The notes beneath the pieces are model-generated. The model did no database searches, was not told where the DNA came from, and worked only from the letters and a program-made list of their open reading frames with translations. A stretch of DNA of 64,000 nt, taken from contig NZ_QKLU01000004.1 of NCBI RefSeq assembly GCF_003208655.1, positions 434,001-498,000 of the forward strand. The letters run 5' to 3'. The first letter of the stretch is position 1. Every line of letters begins with the position of its first letter. Positions 1 through 6,994 of the stretch are shown here, piece by piece. Position numbers and translations under genes: made by a program. Origin of the DNA: Pedobacter nutrimenti (GTDB lineage: Bacteria > Bacteroidota > Bacteroidia > Sphingobacteriales > Sphingobacteriaceae).

Positions 1-888
1 ACCAGGACCAAGCAGGTTAACAGCCTGATGATACGCTTCCAGAACAATGTTGTACATGTCTTTTTGCTGGGCACTAAATTTTTTGCCAACCGGAAAAGTC
101 CGGGTCAAATCACTGGCGTAGCCCATTGCACTTTCTACTCCCGAATCATTCAGTACCATTTGCCCTTCTTTTAAGGTATTTCCATAATAATGGTTGTGCA
201 AAATTTCCCCTCTAACAGTTAAAATAGCCGGATAAGCCAATTGTCCCCCACTCGCCAATGCCCCTTGCTGTATGGCTGCTGCGAGCTGCCCTTCGGTCAT
301 TCCCGGCTTTGCCGTTTGCATCACCATCTGGTGTATGTCTGCCGAAATGGAAGCCGCTTTGTTGATTTCTTTGATCTCCTCTGCCGACTTCACCGACCTT
401 GCGGCCACTACCGCTTTAATAAATGGAACTGAAGCCTGCCCGGCAAGCTGGTCAATCGTTATGTTCAACACCGCACTTAAACGGATTTTGTTTTCTGCCC
501 GGTATGGTGGCAAAAAATGAATTTTACGCCCCAATTTAAGGGCACGCTGCAAATAGGTTTCCAGGGCATCTGCAGGTTGAAGGTCCTCCACTCCGCTTTC
601 CCTGCATTTTTCTTTCAGCGTTTTTTGCCTGCCCATCCATACAATGTCATCCATACTCATCTCATTGCCAAAAACAATGGTTTTCCCTTCCTCCAGATCT
701 ATAACAGCGGCAAGATGGGCTTCGTTAATTCCAAAGTAATACAGGAATGAACTGTCCTGTCTGAAGTGGTAGGTATTGTCTTTAAAGTTCATTGGGCTTT
801 CTTCGTTGCCTAAAAAAAGCAGTATACCTTTATCCAAGGCCAATTTCAAAGCGCTGCGCCTGTTGCTGTAAATTTCCTGATCAAACAT
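1..888 (-). CDS. Xaa-Pro aminopeptidase (M24B family), C-terminus cut by the window edge
   Basis: This is a cytoplasmic metallopeptidase of the aminopeptidase P type, which removes an N-terminal residue before proline. The visible 296 residues hold the N-terminal AMP_N domain (about 1-150) and the first half of the pita-bread catalytic domain. Two Asp residues that normally bind the dinuclear metal centre are present: D248 in LNDSG and D260 in YASDLTRTF. The remaining His and Glu ligands would lie beyond position 1. The frame stays open to base 1, so the gene is partial at its 3' end. The start ATG at 886-888 follows a TAnnTTTG box at 916-923, so it probably has its own promoter. Family assignment is firm; the exact substrate is unknown. 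Confidence 0.92.
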   Translation of the reverse strand, partial: MFDQEIYSNRRSALKLALDKGILLFLGNEESPMNFKDNTYHFRQDSSFLYYFGINEAHLAAVIDLEEGKTIVFGNEMSMDDIVWMGRQKTLKEKCRESGVEDLQPADALETYLQRALKLGRKIHFLPPYRAENKIRLSAVLNITIDQLAGQASVPFIKAVVAARSVKSAEEIKEINKAASISADIHQMVMQTAKPGMTEGQLAAAIQQGALASGGQLAYPAILTVRGEILHNHYYGNTLKEGQMVLNDSGVESAMGYASDLTRTFPVGKKFSAQQKDMYNIVLEAYHQAVNLLGPG

Positions 889-915
889 AAAATATGAATT
901 ATGGGGTTAGCTAAA

Positions 916-923
916 CAAAGATA
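916..923 (-). promoter_or_regulatory. Putative -7 box for the M24 peptidase gene
   Basis: The minus strand reads TATCTTTG, an exact match to the Bacteroidota -7 consensus TAnnTTTG, 28 bases upstream of the ATG at 888. I see no clear TTG at the -33 spacing. The 11-nt repeat array at 976-1120 lies just upstream. Confidence 0.5.
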
Positions 924-975
924 TAGAATACCCATATAACTCACTGATATAAGACTAATAAAGTATATAGTTTAC

Positions 976-1120
976 GTACCCTTGGGCTAGGGTTGGCGTA
1001 GGGTTGCTGTACCCCAGGGGTACAGCAACCCTACGCCAACCGTACAGCAACGGTAGGCCAACCCTAGGGATGTTCAGTACTTTATCAGTGCTTTACCAGT
1101 ACTTTATCAATGTTTTGTCA
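976..1120. repeat. 11-nt periodic array with a 25-bp perfect palindrome
   Basis: From 976 the sequence can be cut into successive 11-nt units, nearly all beginning GTAC, GTAG, CTAC or CTAG. Unit starts are 976, 987, 998, 1009, 1020, 1031, 1042, 1053 and 1064; after a 2-nt shift they continue at 1077, 1088 and 1099. Positions 991-1015 and 1017-1041 are perfect reverse complements around a single base at 1016, giving a 51-bp palindrome. The unit length is not a multiple of three and the array lies outside any supported gene, between the 3' end of the 71-residue gene and the promoter of the M24 peptidase gene. Function unknown; a phased protein-binding array or a hairpin-forming element is possible. 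Confidence 0.8.
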
Positions 1121-1137
1121 ATAGAGTACAGCTGTAT

Positions 1138-1353
1138 TTATTCTGCCCTGTCAAACTGGACAAAAACAGCACCCTCGCTGCCCATGGTATGGTACTCCAG
1201 TCTGATTTCTCCGGCATCAATTAATCTCTTTACGCGGAAACGGACTTCCTGTTCACTGAGCCCCAGCTGTTTTGATAATTTTTCAATAAGCGCTTGCTCC
1301 TGTTCGGGGCTAACTGGATGCACCACAATGTCTGTGTCTTCTGATTCTTTCAT
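1138..1353 (-). CDS. Small hypothetical protein, possible winged-helix fold
   Basis: I do not recognise this 71-residue protein. It has no signal peptide or membrane segment. The middle part (about residues 16-55) looks like a short helical DNA-binding domain: a run of acidic and basic helices (EKLSKQLGLSEQEVRFRVKRL) followed by a beta-hairpin-like tail, as in small winged-helix proteins; this is weak. It begins with ATG and lies 34 bases after an 87-residue gene on the same strand, so the two probably form an operon. Its 3' end abuts the 11-nt repeat array. A plus-strand reading frame overlaps it but has no family resemblance and runs through the repeat array, so I prefer this strand. Confidence 0.5.
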   Translation of the reverse strand: MKESEDTDIVVHPVSPEQEQALIEKLSKQLGLSEQEVRFRVKRLIDAGEIRLEYHTMGSEGAVFVQFDRAE

Positions 1354-1387
1354 CGTCGTATTTCATTAAGTTTAAGGGATCTTGTGA

Positions 1388-1651
1388 TTACTGCTTACCC
1401 TGGTTTTCATGGGTGTCTTTACAATAAACGGCCACCAAAAGGGCATCCAATTGTTCGTAAAAGGTAGTCAGGTTTTCCTTTTCAATAACCGAAAGGCTGG
1501 CCCAGCTTTCGGAAAAAGCCAGTTTAAAAAGTTGCCAAAGCAGGTTTTGGCTTTCTTCCAGGTGATAGTCTGAAAAGAAAGCGCTGATCAGCTGAGCAGA
1601 TAAAGGAGTTTGATCGGGCTGGTTTGGGTTTTGGTGGCTTTCCTGCTTCAT
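1388..1651 (-). CDS. Small hypothetical protein
   Basis: This 87-residue protein matches no family I know. It is acidic and probably all-helical, with several aromatic residues (FFSDYH, LLWQLFKLAF, FYEQL) and a polar, Gln/Asn/Pro-rich N-terminus. There is no signal peptide. It is upstream of, and probably co-transcribed with, the 71-residue gene (gap 34 bases). The start ATG at 1649-1651 lies about 57 bases after a stem plus T-run on the same strand (1709-1798), so expression may depend on read-through of that element. Confidence 0.5.
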   Translation of the reverse strand: MKQESHQNPNQPDQTPLSAQLISAFFSDYHLEESQNLLWQLFKLAFSESWASLSVIEKENLTTFYEQLDALLVAVYCKDTHENQGKQ

Positions 1652-1708
1652 TTAAAATGTATGTTTTAAATGAGCCCCGGGCGGGATTCTGGAACAAGGC
1701 TATCGCTT

Positions 1709-1800
1709 AAAAAACAATAGCGTTATGGACTCTAAATACCGCCCTACCTGGCTTCTCACGGCCATGAACACGGATTTACAATAGAGCCCACAACGCTATA
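1709..1800 (-). ncRNA. Candidate small RNA or leader with its own promoter and terminator-like end
   Basis: On the minus strand, 1798-1782 pairs with 1734-1718 over 17 base pairs without interruption if two G-U pairs are allowed. On the plus strand those two pairs would be A-C mismatches, so the minus strand is the likely transcript. The stem encloses 47 bases that include a CGUGAG hairpin loop, and it is followed by TTG plus six T at 1714-1709, as in an intrinsic terminator. A TACATTTG promoter box sits at 1815-1808, placing the start near the first stem base. No protein-coding reason for the pairing was seen. It could be a free small RNA of about 92 nt or an attenuator for the 87-residue gene. 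Confidence 0.45.
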
Positions 1801-1807
1801 GTGCATT

Positions 1808-1815
1808 CAAATGTA
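1808..1815 (-). promoter_or_regulatory. Putative -7 box for the candidate small RNA
   Basis: The minus strand reads TACATTTG, matching TAnnTTTG. Transcription would start about 7-10 bases downstream, at the first bases of the long stem. A clear -33 TTG is not visible. Confidence 0.45.
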
Positions 1816-2183
1816 TGCAAAATATTGTCATGGGCATTAATCTATTGTCTCGGTTCTGTAATTGTGAGAATTTGGTAGGCGAGACTCTTGTTAATACCTC
1901 AGTTAAGAAGTGTGTATGTTATTTTTCGTTTTACTTCATTCCTTAGTTTCAAATAATTTTTAACCCCGCTTTATGAAAATCAAAACCACCATTCATTTAC
2001 GTTTCATGATGATTTTGACTTCATTGGAGCACTTTATTGCTTGAGTTAATCAAACATAGTAAAAACAACTTAAAAGACCAATATTTTCTTAAAAATTAAT
2101 TTTTGATTTCAATGGAAGAAAATTGAGGAGAAAAACAAGATTTTGGAAAGAAGAAAGGGCTGCTTCTTTGGGGCATTCAGGAC
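1816..2183. other. Intergenic stretch without a recognisable gene
   Basis: This AT-rich stretch between the small-RNA promoter and the plug-like protein gene holds only very short reading frames. A weak inverted repeat (AAAGAAG/CTTCTTT) just after the stop of the gene at 2184 may help end its transcript, but no T-run follows. I see nothing else. Confidence 0.6.
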
Positions 2184-2813
2184 TTACTTTAGCGATACAG
2201 TTTCTGCATTCCCCCGGATCATAATCTGATTTGCTTTTTGGAGGTTTTCTTTTGATTTGCCGAGTATCTTGATGATGGTAAATTTTGTTTTTGATGCTTT
2301 TAAATAGTTGATGTCATCTGAAGTCAGTACTTCTATTCCCAGGATGTAGTTTTTATCAATTTTATAGCTTTCTATGTCATCGGTTAATATGGTATTTTCA
2401 AACATATAAAGCGTTGAAACCGGGTCCGAATGCACATAGTCCCTGTTGATTTGGCTCAGCGGAATCAAGTCTATTTTTTTGAGACTTTTGGTGGTGATGA
2501 AAATTGTACCATTAGGGTTCCTGAACCTGGGGTCAGCGGCATTCTTTTCAACCTTTACGTCCATGATTTCCTCTGGATTGATCCCCGTTAGTGTATTCAA
2601 AGAAACCAGTACGCTGTCTATAAAGTAGGAAGGTTGTTTATCTTTTGGATCAGCGCTTTTATTTTTTGCAAAAGAAACCTTTATGCTGTCGTTAGGGATG
2701 GTTTGTTTAGTTGTTAAAATAACAACTGCCTTTGCAGGGGGATTATCTGTTTTTTGCTGCGCAAACACAGATGAGAACAGGATTAAAAACAGGGATGTCA
2801 GGATTGTTCTCAT
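2184..2813 (-). CDS. Secreted protein with a TonB-receptor plug-like segment
   Basis: The protein of about 209 residues starts with a signal peptide (MRTILTSLF... with a VFA-QQ cleavage site). One segment (PEEIMDVKVEKNAADPRF then PNGTIFITTK) follows the pattern of the plug domain of TonB-dependent receptors, in which an ALA- or GLY-rich loop precedes NGVILITTK. No barrel follows, so this is a free-standing plug-like domain, a type often seen in Bacteroidota. The reading frame extends to an ATG at 2858, but that part overlaps the terminator hairpin at 2846-2876; the ATG at 2811-2813, which begins a proper signal peptide, is the better start. Function unknown. Confidence 0.65.
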   Translation of the reverse strand: MRTILTSLFLILFSSVFAQQKTDNPPAKAVVILTTKQTIPNDSIKVSFAKNKSADPKDKQPSYFIDSVLVSLNTLTGINPEEIMDVKVEKNAADPRFRNPNGTIFITTKSLKKIDLIPLSQINRDYVHSDPVSTLYMFENTILTDDIESYKIDKNYILGIEVLTSDDINYLKASKTKFTIIKILGKSKENLQKANQIMIRGNAETVSLK

Positions 2814-2845
2814 GGCCAGATTTTTAGCTTGTTGTATAAATATAG

Positions 2846-2876
2846 AAAAACCCCGCATGATTTTAGTTATGCGGGG
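2846..2876 (-). terminator. Intrinsic terminator of the RHS/immunity operon
   Basis: Minus-strand transcript: 2876-2869 (CCCCGCAT) pairs perfectly with 2858-2851 (ATGCGGGG) around a 10-base loop and is followed by five T at 2850-2846. It lies downstream of the gene ending at 3024. Confidence 0.85.
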
Positions 2877-3023
2877 GAGGGGACTAAAATTATGTTTTAA
2901 AATGAATGATTACTTTTTCTCAAAACAAGAGTTCCGGGTTTCGATATCCAATATGGCCTTCAAAATCTGATTCTTGTGAATGGTCTCCATTTTCGAGTAG
3001 AAGTTCACATTTTTCACAATAAA

Positions 3024-3476
3024 CTAGTCCTCAATTCTAGTCAATTTCGAAAACACATATTTTGCGTTAGAAGGAATCGAAAAGGTTTTAGGAACTTTTA
3101 TAATTACTTTATCAGGAACGTTTTTTTTAATATCTCCGTGATCAATTGCAAAAATTTCATTCAGATCAACTTTTGCAAAAGAAGGCACTTTATCGCAAAT
3201 ACTAAAAACATATAAAGTGTCGTTATCTTCAGTATTTTTACAAATGTATAAATTTGCATTATATTGATTTCCTAGACAGTTATCCTCATTAGGATAGGTC
3301 TTAATAATTCTCACCCCTGTATCAACTCCATTCCCTAAAATAGCTCTTCTTAAATTTGAAATGTAAATTGTCTTTTTTTCAAACTCTGTCTTACTATTAT
3401 TTTTACAATCAATAGTCACTATGGCAAACAAGACAATAGCTAAACTTTTACATATATTTTTTTGAAAATCTGTCAT
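3024..3476 (-). CDS. Small secreted or lipid-anchored protein, candidate immunity protein for the RHS metalloprotease
   Basis: The 150-residue protein is not in a family I recognise. Its N-terminus is a short basic stretch and a hydrophobic run (SLAIVLFAIVTIDC) that could be a lipoprotein signal with Cys24, though Asp before the Cys is unusual. Several further Cys residues (LGNQ..LYIC, SICD) may form disulfides outside the cytoplasm. The start ATG overlaps the stop of the RHS gene by 4 bases (3473-3476), so translation is coupled. The gene and the toxin tip before it are visibly richer in A+T than the RHS core. Position directly after a polymorphic RHS tip is the classic place for an immunity gene; this role is inferred from context only. 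Confidence 0.6.
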   Translation of the reverse strand: MTDFQKNICKSLAIVLFAIVTIDCKNNSKTEFEKKTIYISNLRRAILGNGVDTGVRIIKTYPNEDNCLGNQYNANLYICKNTEDNDTLYVFSICDKVPSFAKVDLNEIFAIDHGDIKKNVPDKVIIKVPKTFSIPSNAKYVFSKLTRIED

Positions 3477-6400
3477 TGATCAACTGGATAAATATCTCTA
3501 TTATTTAATTTTCCACTTCTATAAAGTCGGTAAATGCGGTACATCTGATCTCTTGTCGGACCAGTTGGATCAGGTTTTTTTCCTTGAATCATAAAATTAT
3601 TCGTATCCTTTAAATGATATGTAGGTCCCGGAAAAAACCATATATTATCCATTGCAGGATGTTTAAGTCCTCCCGTATGTCCAATCTCATGCGCAAGAGT
3701 TTTTTGATTCCTTCCGCTAATCATATCATCAACATACTTCTCATTGATAGATATGTGCTTTCCATCCGGTGCATAGCCAACAATATTTGATCCGGTTGAT
3801 TTAAAATCATCATCAGTTCGATCTTTAATTTCAATTAAGGTTTCCTTATATCCAATTGATTGCGCATCATCATAGACATTTATCTCTGCTTTAGCTTCTA
3901 CAGTAAAACCAAGAGTACCATTTTCTACTTTTTTTTCATTTACATTAAAAATTTTCTCAAACTGTTTCTTAACAGCTTTTGCCAATTCATTAGGTCTACC
4001 ATTTTTCTTCGATGTATTATCAACAACTGCGGCAGTGAAGAGAATTTGATAATGAGCAATACCATTCTTATCAATCACCATAGTAATGGTCCAGTCCTTA
4101 CCATTTGGATCATTAAGCAGCACTGGATTATCAGCAGTATAACTATAGGCAGACAAAGGGAAAAACTTTTCGCTCAATGGATCCACCACATTCCATCTTC
4201 CAATCAGCGGATCATAAAACCTTGCGCCATAATCCAATTGGCTTAAGCCAAGTTCTCCCTGCTTTTCCTTTCCGTTATATGTATAGTTGTTTTGAGGACT
4301 TGGACTAATGTTATTCCCTGGGTTCATTTCCAAACCAAAAGCATAGTAATCCTGTACCTGGACAATCTCTCCATTTTGTTTTATTGTTGCCCGGGTATTA
4401 CCCAAATGATCCTTCAGCATGTATTCGTAGCTATAAGATGATCCCGGTAAAGCCCTTCCCTCTTCGGTTTGGATAAATTCTATAGCTCCGTTGTTGTATT
4501 CTATGCCACCGATATAATCCCGTGTGTTACTGCCATAAATCTTTTTTAGCTTCTGCCCGGTCGCATCATAAACATAGTTCAGGCTTTCTCCTGTACTGCT
4601 TTTGGTAATTGTTTTTGGCAGGTTGAGCATGTTATAACTAATATTTATCCCTTTGCGGCTATCCGTTTTCTGATTCCCATTGTCATCATAGGCATAGGTA
4701 CTGCTTTTGCCATCTATACCTGTATCGCTGACGTCATAAAGCTGGTTGCCTTTTATTCCATTGCTGGTATAATTATAAGAAAAATTGTTCAAATAATTTG
4801 CCATGCTGTTTGTCCTTTTCAGGTTCAGGATATTGCCCATTACATCATAACTCATCTCTTCGTTAAACTTTCCTGCAGCACCTGGGGTAACATAATCGGC
4901 TTTCAGCAAACGGTTCAGTTTATCATAACTGTAAGCATAATTTTGCACCTGTTCACTTAACCCTAAACCGGCGGGGACTTTGGTTTTCCAGTTGATGGCT
5001 CCAATATTTCCGTTAAAACTGCCAGGTGTGTTACCATAAAGAAGCTCCATTCCAAAAACAGTGCTGGCATTTATACTATCCAGTTTATTGATCCTGCTCA
5101 TCCAGCCTCTTTCATTATAGGCATAGCTGCTGTTCTGAATAAAATTTGTACCTCCTTCACTGTGCAATGATTTTTTAACCAATTGCCCCAGTTCATTATA
5201 ATCCAATTTACTCAGCACCACTTCTGTGGCCCCGTTAATGGATTCAAAACTTGCCTTTTTTCGGCCCACATGGTCATATTCGTAACGGTTGGCAATTGTC
5301 GTTTGATTTGCACCCACATGATGGATACGGTTACTGGCAATCAGTTCTCCCGGAAAATTATAGGCGTTTTCAATTTCATCATAGTTCGCTTCGTTCGCGG
5401 TTCCCGAAAGGTAATGTTGTTTATAGATTTTAACCACCCTAGCTTCCTCATCATAATAATTTACGCTGAGCAGCATGTCCCCAGTTCCCAAAACTTTAGT
5501 TGCCGAACCGGTAAGCAAACCTTTTGTTTTTGCGCTTGCCCCGCTCATTACATACGCACTGGGAAGTGTAAAACTGTAATCATCATAATAATTCAAGGTA
5601 TACTGTTCCGCAATACTTTGTGGAAAAGCATCGTTACTCCAGCTTTTGCTGTCTTTGTTCCATTTCTCCCATAAGATACTGGTTGGAGCGTCCACTAAGT
5701 TTTGTACTTCTGCCCTGTTTTGTACGTTGTTGTATAAACCGGTCATCGTCACTCGTCCCAGTGCATCATATTTAGTAAACAGCCATTGGCCTGATTTTTT
5801 TTGATTCGGATCCTGGCTCAGCACCAACTGGCCCAGTGAATTGTAAACCATATTCTCCCAGTCTTTTTTACCTGGGATTCGTTTTTCGATCAATCTTTTA
5901 CGGCCATCGTAACGGTACTGGTAACAGAAACTGTTCAAATTGTTCTGATCAGGAATAGCTGTAGCATCCGGATTAACCCCAGGAGGAAGCACGAAACTCA
6001 AGTTACCTAAATCATCATAAATATAATAAGTCGACAAGGTTTCAATAGTCCCATCCTTTTGATTGAAAACCCTTTTTAAAATGACGCGACCTTCTTTGTC
6101 TTTGTATTCTTCAATAGTTCCTGCTTTACCATCCGCAGCTGTCCAGTTTTCATCTTTACTAATAATTAAATACAATTGGTTCGCCTCATAAAAACCTGTT
6201 CCAGTCAGTGTTCTTTGATATCCACCAGCTGCTTCTGCGTTATATAAGCGCACAGCAAAACCATCAGATGCATAAGCAGTACTGCTGTTATTGGACCCAT
6301 AACTTAATCTAACAGTGTGTCCAGAACCCATTTGCCAGGAAGCTCCTGGTGAACCCTGTTCTTCTGTCCGGTTTAATGGGGAAGCCTCAAAACGGCTTTC

Positions 6401-6982
6401 TGAAAAAGCTGAATTTTCAATTTTTGTGACGGCTCCAAAAGGGTTACTATAAAAGGCGTTTTGGGCAGTTAAGGCATCCGATTTAAAGTTTCCGTTATTA
6501 CCAGCAACAGGATAAGGCAGGTATTTTTTATTTTCCCTTCCAAAGGCATCATAAGCAATGGGTTGTACAATATCTTTAAACGTCGGACTGCCTTGTACAG
6601 TCACCGACTGTAAAGGTCTTCCTAATCCATCAAAATACTGTATGGTCTGATTCACCTCACAGGTTTTTCTTAAAGAATCGATATTTTGCGGCTTCACGCC
6701 CCGAACTTTAAAAATCCTGGTACTGATGTAATTTTGGTTGGCACTGGGATTATTGATTTGGTCCACACAATTCGCAAAACTGACTGCGGTAAAAATGCGC
6801 ACCGTTTTTCCAACAGGAATGTAAAAGCCATCGGTGAGGGTCACGCTACCTGTAGCCTGAATTACAGATTCATTGTTGTAACTATTTCTGGTGATGTGCT
6901 GGGCATTGGCTTTAAGGTAAAAGCCAGATACTACCAACCCTACCACCAGGCTTTTGGATATATTTTTTAACTTATATTTCAT
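3473..6982 (-). CDS. DUF6443/RHS-repeat secreted protein with C-terminal metzincin-type metalloprotease domain
   Basis: The 1169-residue protein has a signal peptide (about 1-27), a DUF6443-type N-terminal region (CEVNQTIQYFDGLGRPLQS around 110-130), many YD repeats (YDxxGR, YNxLGQL) and the RHS core end (YDPLIGRWNVVDPL ... NDPNG at about 957-961). After this conserved end comes a 208-residue tip with HEIGHTGGLKH at 1098-1108, an exact HExxHxxGxxH zinc site, and NNFM (Met1131), a likely Met-turn. That places the tip among metzincin-like zinc proteases. RHS shells often carry such variable toxic tips. The stop overlaps the next gene. It lies 12 bases after the 1047-residue partner gene. Target unknown; it could also be a secreted processing protease. 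Confidence 0.88.
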   Translation of the reverse strand: MKYKLKNISKSLVVGLVVSGFYLKANAQHITRNSYNNESVIQATGSVTLTDGFYIPVGKTVRIFTAVSFANCVDQINNPSANQNYISTRIFKVRGVKPQNIDSLRKTCEVNQTIQYFDGLGRPLQSVTVQGSPTFKDIVQPIAYDAFGRENKKYLPYPVAGNNGNFKSDALTAQNAFYSNPFGAVTKIENSAFSESRFEASPLNRTEEQGSPGASWQMGSGHTVRLSYGSNNSSTAYASDGFAVRLYNAEAAGGYQRTLTGTGFYEANQLYLIISKDENWTAADGKAGTIEEYKDKEGRVILKRVFNQKDGTIETLSTYYIYDDLGNLSFVLPPGVNPDATAIPDQNNLNSFCYQYRYDGRKRLIEKRIPGKKDWENMVYNSLGQLVLSQDPNQKKSGQWLFTKYDALGRVTMTGLYNNVQNRAEVQNLVDAPTSILWEKWNKDSKSWSNDAFPQSIAEQYTLNYYDDYSFTLPSAYVMSGASAKTKGLLTGSATKVLGTGDMLLSVNYYDEEARVVKIYKQHYLSGTANEANYDEIENAYNFPGELIASNRIHHVGANQTTIANRYEYDHVGRKKASFESINGATEVVLSKLDYNELGQLVKKSLHSEGGTNFIQNSSYAYNERGWMSRINKLDSINASTVFGMELLYGNTPGSFNGNIGAINWKTKVPAGLGLSEQVQNYAYSYDKLNRLLKADYVTPGAAGKFNEEMSYDVMGNILNLKRTNSMANYLNNFSYNYTSNGIKGNQLYDVSDTGIDGKSSTYAYDDNGNQKTDSRKGINISYNMLNLPKTITKSSTGESLNYVYDATGQKLKKIYGSNTRDYIGGIEYNNGAIEFIQTEEGRALPGSSYSYEYMLKDHLGNTRATIKQNGEIVQVQDYYAFGLEMNPGNNISPSPQNNYTYNGKEKQGELGLSQLDYGARFYDPLIGRWNVVDPLSEKFFPLSAYSYTADNPVLLNDPNGKDWTITMVIDKNGIAHYQILFTAAVVDNTSKKNGRPNELAKAVKKQFEKIFNVNEKKVENGTLGFTVEAKAEINVYDDAQSIGYKETLIEIKDRTDDDFKSTGSNIVGYAPDGKHISINEKYVDDMISGRNQKTLAHEIGHTGGLKHPAMDNIWFFPGPTYHLKDTNNFMIQGKKPDPTGPTRDQMYRIYRLYRSGKLNNRDIYPVDQ

Positions 6983-6994
6983 GATAAGAACGTT

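Noticed and set aside
976..1120. CRISPR array
   Set aside because: The repeat unit is 11 nt with no unique spacers and no cas genes nearby.
1004..1369. Plus-strand reading frame of 121 codons
   Set aside because: It runs through the repeat array and antisense to the 71-residue gene, with no family resemblance.
1718..1798. Signal recognition particle RNA
   Set aside because: The loop has a GNRA-type hairpin (CGUGAG) near UCA, but the highly conserved GGAAGGAAGCAG block of bacterial SRP RNA is missing.
1973..2044. Short plus-strand reading frame (23 codons) in the gap
   Set aside because: Too short, no ribosome binding site that I can see and no recognisable product.
5183..5674. Long plus-strand reading frame inside the RHS gene
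   Set aside because: It is antisense to a clearly coding YD-repeat region and has no family features.
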